Of a DNA stretch of 64,000 nucleotides, positions 11,147 through 21,905 are shown piece by piece. The DNA lies in contig CM038221.1 of NCBI GenBank assembly GCA_021442155.1, positions 41,239,648 to 41,303,647 on the forward strand, written 5' to 3'. Each line of letters opens with the position of its first letter. Positions within the stretch are counted from its first letter, which is position 1. The notes below the pieces were generated by a model. That model ran no database searches. It worked only from the letters and a program-made list of their open reading frames with translations, and was not told the origin of the DNA. The position numbers and the translations under genes are program-made. The DNA is from Cymbidium sinense. Taxonomy: Eukaryota; Streptophyta; Magnoliopsida; Asparagales; Orchidaceae.

Positions 11147-11675
11147 AATTTTGAAGGTATTTTAGCAAATTTATTAAAATCTATGATATATTAATTTAAA
11201 AATAATTAACTTAATTACTCCTAATTAATTAATTAATGCCAAATTTTTTGAGATTGTTTAGGGGGACGTCCTCTGCCTCCCATAATTTTCTTGGGATTTA
11301 TTGGTTAATTAATTAGGAGAATTAGCTAATTAGGCCTTAATTACTCTCCTAACTTGATTAAAGGTTAATTAATCACATGAAAAATAAATCAATTAATTAA
11401 TTAATTGGGTTCACTTGCCACTACTTAATAGTGAGAAGACTTAGGGATTAAATTGGGGCATATTTCCCAATCTTTTTTTTTAAGTCTACTTCATTTGGAG
11501 GGTAGTTAACCCATGTGGAAATAAAGTTTAATTAAGTGATTAATGATTTCATTAATCTAATTAAAATATAAAAAAAATCAAAACCTAATTAATCAATTCA
11601 TGGGTAGATCTTTAGGTGTTTAATAACCTAAAGATATTTAAGGAAATTATGGTTAACTCATATGTATGGGAAAAC

Positions 11676-11683
11676 TATAAAAG
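11676..11683 (+). promoter_or_regulatory. TATA-like box in B 5' LTR
   Basis: TATAAAAG within AACTATAAAAGTACTTAATT is identical in the 3' LTR (40943-40950). LTR A has a near match, TATAAAG, on its strand (47749-47755). It is a candidate core promoter; no transcription start can be seen. Confidence 0.3.
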
Positions 11684-12410
11684 TACTTAATTAAGTTCCT
11701 TAATCTGATTAATTATTAATTATGAGCTAATTGCATTAGCCCCTTTCATTTCTTAGGATCATTGCAAGTTATTTTCCATGCATATCACGTTGGCTCATAA
11801 TTATTTAATTAATTACTTTAAGGTAACATAGGTAAGGGTTAATTAATGGATTTAATGCATATCACAACTTAATTAACCCATAAAATCAACTTAATTACTT
11901 TTCATTAAACCAAATTATATCACAAACATGGGAATGGGTTAGGATCAGCAAACCTTCCCTCATTTCATTAAATCAAATCAAAATATGAAATGAAAGATGG
12001 CATTAACAAGATTTGGTTTTTCTTAAATACTTTTATTTGATATGATTATCCTTAAAGAATTAGTTTGATTAAATGAAACATGTGTTTTATATCTTATTAT
12101 TCCTTTCCAATCATATTAAATGACGTGTGTCATGTGGTTCCATGCATTCATGTTTTCAAATGTTTAAAATTAAATGAATTTCCTTTATGTCAAGCTTGCA
12201 TGTGTTGATTAACCTACGAATATGTGCAGTTATAATCAGTATTAAATCTAAATATTATTTTCAAAAAGTTTATAAATGAGTAATAACATATGAACTGATA
12301 GTAGTTATAATTACATATAGGTTTGCATGTGCTTATATTTTAAGTATGCTAAATAGAGCTTTGTTTTCTTTAATCATTATGTAGTTTCACATGTATTTGA
12401 ATATTAATAA

Positions 12411-13040
12411 GTATATAGTCTGGACATCCCGAGAATACGAAGCTTTAGTTAGCCCCAAGGAGGTCATTTGATGACCTCACTTCTCTGGTTTAATAATGAC
12501 ACGTACTTATTTGATTTCATTTACATGTGTTCCTACATTAGAATTGGGATGAAATTTTGTTTCACGTACAGAAATGTTCTAATCAAATAAAAATGAAAAT
12601 TTTGCATGATTTTCTTTCTCTTACTTACATAAGCATTCATGTGTAGTGAATAGGAAAGTATATTATCTGGACATCCTGGGAATACGAGGCTTTAACTAGC
12701 CCTAAGGAGGTCATTTGATTACCTCACTTCCCTGATTTAATAAAGGCACATACTCACTTATTTCTCTTTATATGTATAAGTATGTGTGGCTAAAGGATGA
12801 AAATCCATCTTTTCTACTAAGAATACATGCATTCATAATAGATTAAATGATTAAATTAATTAGCCATATGATTTGGGGTCTCTTTCTTTATGTTCTTACA
12901 TACAAATTTACATGTGTTCGAATGCAATTGGGTATGTAGTTTGGACATCCTGAAAATACAAGGCTTTAGCTAGCCCTAAGGAGGTCATTTGATTATCTCA
13001 CTTTCCTGGTTTAACAATGACATGTACCTATTTAATTTCA
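12411..13040 (+). repeat. LTR subrepeats, three units of ~250 bp (B 5' LTR)
   Basis: Unit cores start near 12411, 12661 and 12935. Each reads TAGTCTGGACATCC, then CGAGGCTTT, then TAGCCC.AAGGAGGTCATTTGAT, then CCTCACTTC. The first holds a perfect hairpin, GAGGTCAT-TTG-ATGACCTC (12460-12478). Spacing is about 250-275 bases. B's 3' LTR also has three units, A and E have two each (one of E's is degraded) and C has one. Confidence 0.8.
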
Positions 13041-14204
13041 TTCTTATGTCTTTTTCTGTAAGAATTCAGGTAAAGCTCTAAATTAATATGATTAAATAAT
13101 TCAATCAAATGAGAAATATAAACTTCAAATATGCACATCTACATTCATCATCTGAGTGTGCTAAAACATGTTGTATGTATAGATGTACTTAGGATTAAAT
13201 CATATGCATGTTATATGTGATGGAAAGGAATGATTGACCATAAATCATGTGATAGTATTTCAATTAGATTAATCTTAAGAAGCCTTTCACATTGAATAAA
13301 ATTATTTAAAGTGAACCTAAACTTAGGATTGATTTAAAAATGTGTAATAAGCATTCACTAAAGAGAACTAAATCAAATTAATATGCTTTATAAAGTGGCT
13401 TAAGGTAGGGATGAAAGAGGGAAACTTCTTTTCTTCTCTTTACAACACTTAGTTGCTAAGTGTAAGTCACATGAAATAAAAGATAATACAAATTAAAACT
13501 TGCAAATCAATTAATGCACTTGAAGCAAAACCACCCTTTAAGTTGAATCTTTCAACACTTAGAAAATCTTAACTCTAAAGCCTAGTTAGGACATTCCTCA
13601 CAAGCCTTAACACACATATTAGATTAAGTCACCACTTTTAGCCTTATGTTAGGACGGTGCATGATTTGATGTATGTTTTGTTTTCTGATGTAATATTTTA
13701 GACCGATGTTAGGTGTATGTAGACTGGATGGTATGATTAATCTAATCATATTTTATGTAAGGGATTATGCTTAAGGGGCTGCTTAAAAATAATTATAAAT
13801 GCTCTCTTTGTAGGTTGCTTAAGCCCCTAAGCATAAAGTTTGGACAGGTGAGCTTGGTTACCCATGTGTAGGGTACTAAGTCCAAATTATAAATATAACT
13901 TTTTGGTGGGTATGTATGTTTAGCTTACCTCTATTTTGCAAGTGTAGTTAGATTTAATTTTCCTTTTTTTAATATAATTTTACCTTAGGAATTATGATTA
14001 GTGTTATGGGGGGATGAGGATGAGCATTGGCTAGAAGGATTTGTCTTGGGAGGCCATGTGATGCCTTTGAAGTGGAGCAAACCAAATCAAAGAAGGAGGA
14101 AGATATATAAAGACATAAAGACATAAAGACATAACGGCATGAAGAGTCTTCGCACTTATTCATTTATAGATTGTAATTATTCTTTCATATTTTGAGTTGT
14201 ATAA

Positions 14205-14270
14205 GGGTAGAGCTCGGCTACCCATCTTTTCTCTTTTTGGGTTGTACTGTAGTACCCGACCAAACTGGCC
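14205..14270 (+). other. Conserved stem-loop module in LTR (B 5')
   Basis: GGGTAG-AGCTCGG-CTACCC (14205-14223) is a perfect 6-bp stem. It is followed by GGGTTGTAC-TGTA-GTACCC and then a TTTTATT run. The block recurs at 35064-35125, 43444-43510, 45508-45571 (inverted) and 59013-59080 (inverted). It is among the best-preserved sequence in the LTR. Confidence 0.6.
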
Positions 14271-15690
14271 TTTTATTCTTTTATGTTAGCTATAAAATGT
14301 TTGATGCTTTGTTTAGCTTGTGCATTAGAAATTACACGCCTCTCCATAATTTCTTTATGATTGGTGTTTGTTGTATGGCCTGAATGCGATTAGGCTCTTA
14401 CGAGAAAATAAAATTTTTACCCAACTACAACTCATAATTAACCTTTTAAATAACTCACAACCTCACAAAAAACTTAGGTGTTAAATTAAGATAATTAGAA
14501 GATTTAGCAATCCCTTAGCTGAATGTTGTATGTTTAACACCATACATATCATCTTTAATCACTCTTATAAAGTGAGGGCCTCCGTTCTTGCACATATGGG
14601 AACCACTTGACCTATGAGAGCAACTCTTACTAATGGAGCTTCACCCTCTTCTTATTTGATTTGACCCATAACTCATTTCAACATGCATTTAGGCATACAA
14701 AAATCCCAAAGCCTTCATCAAAATGAAGTGTCAAAAATCAAATAAAATTTGAAAAGATTTGCATTTGTAGATTAAGTCATTACTCATACCACTCATGCTC
14801 TAGTCTATTTAGGGAGTATATTTAAGGACTTTAATCTCTTTCTAGATAATAATTACCTAATTATCTTGCAAAATTATATGACTTACCTAGATAGTTTTAA
14901 AATCATTGGGAGTTAGTCGCCATTCCGTGTGATTATAAGCTCAGGTGGTTTTTTTCTCTGAGATAAATCATATACACATCTTAGTTTAGACTTACGTCGT
15001 GCTTTGGCTTATGCTAAAGCTCCCTAGATCTAGGATCTGAGGTTGCTATTTTTTTCTGGCTACTAGCATAAATCCTCACATCTTAGGCATTTTCATAACC
15101 TTGTGATGATGGATTAAAAGTCCTAACTTTTTAATAAAATGTCAACTTTAATAAATTGATCTTCTCAACTTCTAATATATAAAGCCCAACCATAGGATAG
15201 ATTGGAATGATCACTAAGCTTTCTAGTATCATGAACATTCCTTACCTATTCCTTTTGGCTTTTAAAATAAGTCTTCTCCATGAACTTTTCCATTGTATAT
15301 TCCAATAAAACCAATTTATTAATAACCTTACCATTAAAATCTTTGGAGACCTTAATTTCTACTTTAATTGAGAGTATTTCTAAGGAATTTCTATTCCTTA
15401 GGATGTAATTAACTATGGGGGCTTGCTTCCATAGGGAACTTAACTAACCTGACTTAAAATAAACTCTGCTTTACTTTTTCATGTAATGTAGGGGAAAAAT
15501 CTCTGGTAAATTAGAAGACCCATCATGACTTAGGAGTCCTTATTAGGTGATTAGGTCCATTATAGGGTGGTGATTTCTATCATTCAATATAGTGCACCAT
15601 TCCTTAATGTCATACCCGATCACTTCAATAAATACCTTTTAAGATCTGCATGGTGGCCCACATCCCAAAAATAAACACCATAGATTTTTT

Positions 15691-15708
15691 TGGCGACTCC
15701 GCTGGGAT
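15691..15708 (+). other. Primer-binding site of element B (tRNA-Arg)
   Basis: TGGCGACTCCGCTGGGAT matches TGGCGACTCCACTGGGGA, the complement of the plant tRNA-Arg 3' end, except at position 11 and in the last two bases. It starts 10 bases after the LTR end. The same site occurs inverted in element A (6517-6534). Confidence 0.88.
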
Positions 15709-17316
15709 AGTTCCTCTCTCTATCTCTAGTAGATATTATTGTCTCCAAGCATTGATAGTGGACTTAGATTTTAAAAACCCCAAGACTATCTTTCTTTTCA
15801 TTGGCACTTTGCTTATTTCATCCTTAAGCAAAGCTAGACAACATCTTTTAGGTTTTAGGACCTCACTCTGTCTATGTCTTAAAATCTTGATTGGGTCCCC
15901 CAATAGGTAAAAAATAAATTAACTAAACTAAAGGAGATGACTAAAAAATTTTAGAACCTCTTTACCATCCACTTGGTGAGGCAAGGTTCATCCCATAAAT
16001 CCTTTGCAAAAATATTATTTTCAAAAAAGTACCCTTCAAATTAATTAAAAGACACATGACAAAGGATTTGCATAAAATTTCATAAAGATTTAAAGATAAC
16101 TAAACCCCATTTAACAATGTCTACAATTGTTACATGGAGGTTCTTTTCAAAATCAAAATCAAATAATTTTTAAAATGCCTTTTTCAAAAGCACATTTTTG
16201 AAAATAGCTATCTCCATTTCAACATACCTAGGTTTGTTGGATGAAGATCCTATTTTGAAATGAAATCATGTCATAAAATTGAAAATCCATTAGCACATTC
16301 CACATGTAAGTTAGAGTTTCCATTTTCAACCATTTTTTCAAAATAAAAACAAATTGACTTTACTTAACATACCCAAATTTGTTAAGTAGAGTACCCTTTT
16401 TCAAAACAAAATCGAAACACTTTTGAATTCCATTTGACATATCCAAATTTGTCAAATGGGAATTACCCTTTTCAAAAATCAAAACAAATTGGACTTTACT
16501 TAATATACCGACATTTGCTAAGTAGAAGTTCCCTTTTCAAAATCACAAAAAATTAAATACAATTGAACTCCATTTGACATACCCAATTTGTCAAATGCGA
16601 GTTCCATCTTTCAAAATTGAAAATAAATTGAACTCTATTGAACATGCCACATTTGTTAAGTAGAAGTTCCCCTCTTTCAAAACAAAATAAAACAAACTCA
16701 TCAAACACACTTGAGCCTTACTTAACATACCTAAATTTGTTAAGTAAATGTATCACTTTTTTTAAAAAAATCAATTCAAAATACATCAAACACATTTGGT
16801 CCCTACTTAGCATACTTAAATTTGTTAAGTAAGGATCCCATTTTCAAAAGAAATTAAACACATAACACACATCATCCCAAACAAACAAAAATGTTTTTGA
16901 AAATATTTTTCAAAACTTACACTTTAGTCTCATTTAGCATATCCAAATTTGCTAAGTGAAGACCCTAAACATTAAATCAAAATTTTCAAACAAAGGATAA
17001 ACAAAATAAACACATCTCCAAAGTCTCTCCAAACTGGAATGAACCTCATTGAACATACTCAAATTTGTTGAATGAAGGTTCTAAATCAAAATCAAAATTC
17101 GATGACAAAAGACTCTCCTCAAATCTCTCTAATTCATTGAACCTCACTTAGCATACTTAAATTTGTTTAAGTGTGGGTTCAAAATTCCAAATTAATATCA
17201 AATATCAATTTTTGAAGGCAAATATCAAAGCAAGGGTCTGACTCAATTATATTTCAACAAACGCAGTGATTTCAACGCAGTTAGTTCTTTCACAGTCTTT
17301 AGTCTGTTCAGTTGCT
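15709..17316 (+). other. Element B 5' leader (1.6 kb) with hairpin array
   Basis: The first ~200 bases match A's leader closely and end in CCCAATAGGTAAAA (15899-15912), which looks like a 5' splice site. The rest is AT-rich and filled with the hairpin repeats annotated separately. Pyrimidine-rich runs ending in CACAG (17291-17295) and TTCAG (17307-17311) precede the first ATG and could be 3' splice sites. No convincing ORF lies here. A's leader is only 0.6 kb and has two hairpins. Confidence 0.65.
16107..17173 (+). repeat. Array of ~12 hairpin repeats in the leader
   Basis: Units recur every ~70-140 bases. Each is an arm, a ~10-base loop like TACCCAAATT, the complementary arm, and then often GAAGTTCCCTTTTCAAAA. 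Stems start at 16107, 16214, 16361, 16430, 16497, 16570, 16635, 16719, 16804, 16931, 17047 and 17145. Perfect arms include TACTTAACA/TGTTAAGTA (16361-16388 and 16719-16746), CCATTTGACA/TGTCAAATGG (16430-16459) and CATTTGACA/TGTCAAATG (16571-16597). CATTTAGCA/TGCTAAGTG (16931-16958) pairs fully with one G-T wobble. Both arms change together between units, which suggests selection for pairing or repeated spread of several hairpin types. Confidence 0.8.
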
Positions 17317-18967
17317 ATGGATCCCAACAAGTTTGTTTTATCTTTCCCCTCTAGTGTAGATCTAGCCTTGGATCAGACCAATCTCACCTCGTCTGATGCT
17401 ACACATCTGAATTACTTCAACCGTGGTGTTGAGGGAGCCCAAGTTACTTGTGAGGGACAGCCCTCACAACGATCAGCAGGGAGGAGGTGGCGGGATAGAC
17501 GCCACTTATCTGATTTGACATTCCATCTAACTCTGAGTTCCCCTCATTAAAGAGAAAGGCTGCCATGGTTCCCACCCCCCAATCAGTATCAGTATCAATG
17601 CTAGTTGCTCCTGCACATGCTCAGTCAGTTGTCCCTACTATAGCCAGTGCAAGCTAGTACATCCTCTTTGGTTCCTTCGAAGGGGAAAGCTATCTTGGCA
17701 TCTGAGATAGTTTCCCCTACCTTTGAGGTAGGTTCTTTTTCTCACACTGCCTTGCTCACCTGCACTCAATGCTACAATAAAAATAGGAAGATTAAGCGGC
17801 ATCACGAGAGAGCAACCTGGGAGATCGATGCTACATCCCACATTGCCGAGGAGGGTTCTCCATGGGAGGTCTCCCCTTTCTTGGGTGGTAGCAGATTCCA
17901 CCCTCTCTAAAGTTTAGATGGAGAGGAAGATGTTAGGAGGATTGCTACATCTCACCCACCACCTGCTCACTATGAGCTACCAGCTAGGGAGAGGAGGAAA
18001 CCCTATGCTATTCTCAGGACAGTTCTACGCCAGGTTGGCAGAGCTTACTGATGCTCAAAGTCCAACACACCATTTAATTTGAGATCACTGATTCCCCATA
18101 GTGTCAATAGTCAGATCCACAGGGAGTGGACCACTAAGGCTAGAGTAACTACCCAAGAGGTGGAGAGAGAGATGGAGGCCCGCTGCTTTCCACCCTTGAT
18201 TTTCCCAATCGCCACCGTAATGATCATCGATAGTATAGTTGACCGCACCACCGATGAGGAGAGTTCCAAGAGTGATGTCACCACCATCACACCGCTCCAC
18301 TTCTTGTCCACCATCGCCCATTCAAGTTACCCCTTCCACACTTCCTCCAAGATTCAGAAATCTGCATCCGGGGAGAGGAGATCCCCATTGGTGATCTGGC
18401 TATGGCCTAAGGATCCACTCCATCTATGCCATTAGCTGAGGTGAGGTCGAGCTCCCCCATTCAACCTCTTACTTCAGTCATGGAAAAGAAGGAGTGGCGA
18501 CCCAAAAAGTATCATCATTGTGCCACCATCGCAACTGCCAGTAGCAACAGAAGAAGGGGTGAATGATATCACAGTTCCCATGGCAGTGGATGCTCCTAGG
18601 AGAGCCCCCATTAAGTAGGCAATGTCGATGCATGAGTCGACGAGCAACCTACATAGTCAAGGGTGTTGTGCTCCCAGGCAGTAGTAGAGACCATTCTTTG
18701 AATGACATTATAGCAGACTACTTTGCCGAAAAGAAACAGATTCTTGGGAGCGATCATGCAGATCAAGAAGAGGGTAGGGTAGTCTTTGACCTCGATGAGG
18801 ATGATCTATTTGAGGACTCAACAGAAGTCCAAATGATCGATACCTGAGGATCCCTTCTTAGAGATCATCATAGTTTGGAAGGTATTTTGGTTGAAGAGGA
18901 TGACACCGCTCATTCAACCCAACACCTCCTCCATCAACTCAAGTAAAAGGATGAGCATGTCAGAAGA
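17317..18967 (+). pseudogene. Element B N-terminal ORF (ORF1-like), unknown function, frameshifted
   Basis: This coding region precedes Gag and I recognise no domain in it. The likely start is the ATG at 17317 (MDPNKFVLSF), because A has an ATG at the same place and similarity begins there; an in-frame upstream ATG at 17266 has no support from A. Blocks shared with A, in order: SSVDLALDQ; KAILASEIVSPTFEVG (17647-17910 frame); AEEGSP and LGGSRFHPL; then LIPHSVNSQIHREW (18079-18435 frame) and an acidic segment, DLDEDDLFEDSTEVQMID (18563-18847 frame). Stops and frameshifts separate the blocks. Extra ORFs ahead of gag are known in Ogre-type elements. The shared blocks imply past protein-level constraint. 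Confidence 0.65.
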
Positions 18968-19910
18968 ATGGAGAGGAGGATTAAAGACTTGTTAGCTATA
19001 GTTTTAGCACTTCAAAACCAAGATCCAACATCATATCTTAGTCCTATGGAGGCCAAGCGGCCTAGACTTTTACATGTTTTAGATTCTCCCAAGAGTGCAT
19101 TTCCCGTGGATCAGGATAGTGGAAGCCTACATAGGAAGGTCATAGATAGTACCTCCATGCAGGAGAAAGACTTCAAATAAATGGTGGAACAGTAAGTGAG
19201 GGAAGCATTGGCATAAGCTTGAGGTATTTCATCTGTTATAAAGGGTAGACCCTTCATATAGGAATTTCACACAGTATACTATCCCAAAGGGTTTGTGCCA
19301 CCTTCTTTCAAGAACTTTGATGGCAGTGGGACCTCGATAGCATATAACACACTTTAGAGACCACTATTGCAATGCTAGAGGTAGCTACACACTTCTTTTT
19401 CGCTTGTTCATCAGTAGTATGTCAGGGATCGCATTCAATTGGTATGCCAAACTTCGATAAAGACATTTGCTGAGTTGGAGCAACTCTTCATTAAGAGGTT
19501 TGCTGGAGCTCAGCAAAGGGTAACTGTGGGCAACCTTGTTGTGGCACAATAAAACCCCAATGAGTCCCTCATTGATTATATTCTTAGATGGTGAAACTTG
19601 AGTATGAAATACGAACTGCAATTGTCCAAACATCATGCCATAGAAATTCTTCTTAAGAATATTCATGGCCCAGTTGCTTTCATGCTCAAGGGAATTACTA
19701 TCAAAACCTTTGAGAAACTAATCAACATGGTGGCTATTCTACAAGGGGAAGCCAAATAGTTACCTTTCCAAGACCAGTCATCCAAGTCCAAGCCACAGAA
19801 AGCATATGAGAAGAAGCCAGGGAAAGTAGTGTCAGTTGATAAGGGGAAACAACTGACCAGAGTTCAATTTGAGAGACCTCGAGCTCAATAACCACCACTT
19901 CCCCTTCTCT
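18968..19910 (+). pseudogene. Element B Gag capsid region, decayed
   Basis: It begins with an open piece of 70 codons (18968-19180; RRIKDLLAIVLALQNQD) and continues through several stops. Recognisable Gag blocks follow: YPKGFVPPSFKNFDGSG near 19270-19330, then FAELEQLFIKRFAGAQQRV, NPNESLIDYILRW, and HHAIEILLKNIHGPVAFMLKG (about 19465-19692). They match A's Gag at 3495-4013 in order and spacing. A basic Lys-rich tail follows (SKSKPQKAYEKKPGK, near 19785-19830). I count at least six stops, so no Gag could be made from this copy. Confidence 0.85.
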
Positions 19911-20300
19911 ATCATCATCTCAGCCATCGTATCGGCTACCACATCAGCCTCAACGACCATTAACACCACCTCCTCAGCCATGTACTCAGCATCGGTACAC
20001 ATCCGCCACCAGGTAGTTATTACCCGCCTACTCTTTTGGATAAACTAAATAAGCTTTATTCATTTAAGAGGGAGGTAATCAGGAAGATCTTTAAGAACCT
20101 CATAAAGAAGCCTGATTTTTAGCTACCCAAGCTTAAGAAGCCAGAGGAAGTGGGTAAGAGTGATGATCCTAATTTTTTCCCCTACCACCACATGTTAGGC
20201 CATGTCTTAGAGGATTGCTTCACCTTCAAGAACTAGCTTGAACATAACTACAAGTCGGGTGCCATAATTATCCCTAAGGATTATCTATTAGGATAACCAT
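19911..20300 (+). pseudogene. Element B Gag C-terminus with zinc knuckle
   Basis: A Pro-rich spacer (PPPGSYYPPTLLDKLNKLYSFK) leads to a basic helix, REVIRKIFKNLIKK, and then a knuckle-like motif at 20158-20231, DPNFFPYHHMLGHVLEDCFTFK. It keeps the H and the final C of the usual C-x2-C-x4-H-x4-C, but Phe or His stand where the first cysteines belong. A has the same F-x-Y-H-H reading, so the change is ancestral to both copies. An in-frame stop follows at KN*LEH. Confidence 0.7.
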
Positions 20301-21105
20301 CCAGTTCTAATAGGGTGATCCTTGGGGATATATGTGATCCTCTCAAGACAAAAGAAGGTTGGGATATTTTCTTATCCCGAACTTCTAAGAAAATTATTTC
20401 TAAGATCAAGAAACTCTCCTTGCAGGTGCCTGAGGCAGCTCAAACCTCCAACATCAAGGAAAGTTTACAAGTTGCCAAAGACAACTTGGGGAAAGTGGGA
20501 GCTCAATAGCAGTAGTCCACACTTGCCCAAGATAACCATGTAAGGCAACCACCATCCATGTCAAGAATTCCTTCCACTGTTGCAACTACTACCACTTCAT
20601 CCAACTTTTCTTCTAGCAAACACATTGTATCTGCGGATGAGGGTACTAAACCTGTCACTCCACTTACTTTACTTGATTTCTATCATGTACCTCCATTTAG
20701 AAAGAAATTAATGGCGAAGGCGGATTCCACTTATATCTTCTCTACTTTTTATAATCTTGATGATCTCATTTCAATTGAAAGCTCTCTAAGTCAATATAAT
20801 AATAATAATAGAACGAATAATTCTGATCCTTTTTCTTGTGATTCAGAATGGACTTTTCTTTTCTGAATTAATCGGGTTCACCCATTGAGATTGACTTGGA
20901 GTCATCTGACTTTGAGGGTCCCATAGAAGAAGTTGTAGGTATACTCGATGAGCAGGTATAACTTTCTATCAACCTGCCGCATGAAGTCACCGAAGTCAAC
21001 CTATGCAATGGCAAAGTTCTACCTCCTAGGGTAGTACCTCAAGATAAGGGTAAGCAAGTCATTAGTTCTAGCAAGCAAATAGCCCTTCCACAAGATGCTC
21101 CATTA
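20301..21105 (+). pseudogene. Element B spacer between Gag and protease
   Basis: This contains an open stretch of 102 codons (20558-20866) that begins MSRIPSTVATTTTSS and is rich in Ser, Thr and Asn. The rest is broken. I recognise no domain. A lacks most of this (A's reading jumps from the equivalent of about 20455 to about 21357), so either it was deleted in A or it is dispensable. Confidence 0.5.
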
Positions 21106-21880
21106 ATGGATATGCTTGTGGAGGACCAGCATAGAGTGGATTACAATGTCTTTGCCTACCTGAGAAAGTTACCAGCTAAGCTAAGCATATATGACACCCT
21201 CATCTTATCAAAAGAGATGAGGGAATCTCTAATCAAGGCTCTACTTTATCTTGAGATTTGCTTAGCTCAGTTGACCACTACTGGAGCGGAGGCTCACTAT
21301 TGAAAAGAAATCCCAAGAGTCACATTCAATGAAGAAGACCTGCTTTTAGGGATGACCAGACACAACCGTCCCCTTTACATCACAATGAACATGGGCAGAT
21401 TCAAGCTATCAAGTTTGTTGGTTGACCCTGGTGCATCAGTCAACATTATGAGTCTAAAGACCCTTGTCTACTTGTGGATCGACATCTCCAAACTCATCTC
21501 AGAAAGGATGATGTTGAGAGGATTCAATGAGCTAGGCGAGAGGGCTTTAGGCTCCATAGTGTTGCCTTTGGAGATAGATGATTGGAATACTGAAGCTAGG
21601 TTTCACATTTTAAACTCAGATATATCTTTCAATGCTTTTCTTGAGAGACCATGGATACATGAGAATAACATGATCCCATCCTCTCTACATCAGTGTATGA
21701 AGTTTGTGAGAGTTGGGATCACCTACTGTGTCAAAGGAGATTTGAAGACATTTATAGTTCATGAGGTTGCCATATATGAGGATGCAGTCTACTACCTCCC
21801 TCAAAATCAACAAGTCTATTCTCGTAAACTTGGTCAAAGTTCAAAAACAAAAAAAAATGTAAAAAAAGGAAAATAAAAAA
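21106..21880 (+). pseudogene. Element B aspartic protease domain, best-kept coding segment
   Basis: This retropepsin-like protease would process Gag-Pol. A pre-domain (21106-21303; RVDYNVFAYLRKLPAKLSIYD) is typical of Tat-lineage pol. After one stop and VTFNEEDLLLGMTRHNRPLY comes a clean 174-codon reading (21352-21876). It has the catalytic motif LVDPGASVNI (D-P-G-A, an accepted variant of D-T/S-G-A), then RGFNELGERALGSIVLPLEI, then LERPWIHENNMIPSSLHQ, where the family usually has LGRPW. A Lys-rich C-terminal tail follows. The catalytic Asp and Gly are intact, but the surrounding polyprotein is broken. Confidence 0.85.
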
Positions 21881-21905
21881 GAAAATGAAAATGAAAATAA
21901 AAGGG
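21838..21905 (+). repeat. A-rich lysine-coding tract after protease
   Basis: About 68 bases made almost only of A and G, coding mostly Lys. The same tract lies after A's protease (2219-2290). Confidence 0.6.

Larger units (their letters stand above)
7420..15680 (+). mobile_element. Element B 5' LTR (about 8.3 kb)
   Basis: It begins TGTTGACTTCAC and ends AAACACCA, 10 bases before the primer site. Landmarks in order: a start block (7420-7610); an AT-rich region with few G (7620-8500); a TTGACC-rich tract (8550-9420); a palindrome (9634-9649); a CG-containing promoter-like island (10320-10625); a (TA)n run (11066-11145); an ATTAATTA-rich tract with a TATA-like box (11676-11683); three subrepeats (12411-13040); a conserved stem-loop module (14205-14270); and the LTR end. 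All of these recur in the same order in the 3' LTR (36624-44936), most recur in the other LTR copies, and the (TA)n run is confined to this LTR. I see no gene inside it. Confidence 0.88.

Noticed and set aside
15691..15708. Part of a tRNA gene
   Set aside because: Only the complement of the tRNA-Arg 3' end is present, right after an LTR end; no cloverleaf can be formed from the flanks. It is a primer-binding site.
16361..17173. CRISPR-like array (regular palindromic repeats with spacers)
   Set aside because: Spacers are AT-rich and related to each other, the repeats vary, there are no cas genes, and the context is a plant retrotransposon leader.
17638..17901. 87-codon minus-strand reading
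   Set aside because: It is the shadow of B's N-terminal ORF, whose plus-strand frame (17647-17910) has blocks shared with element A.
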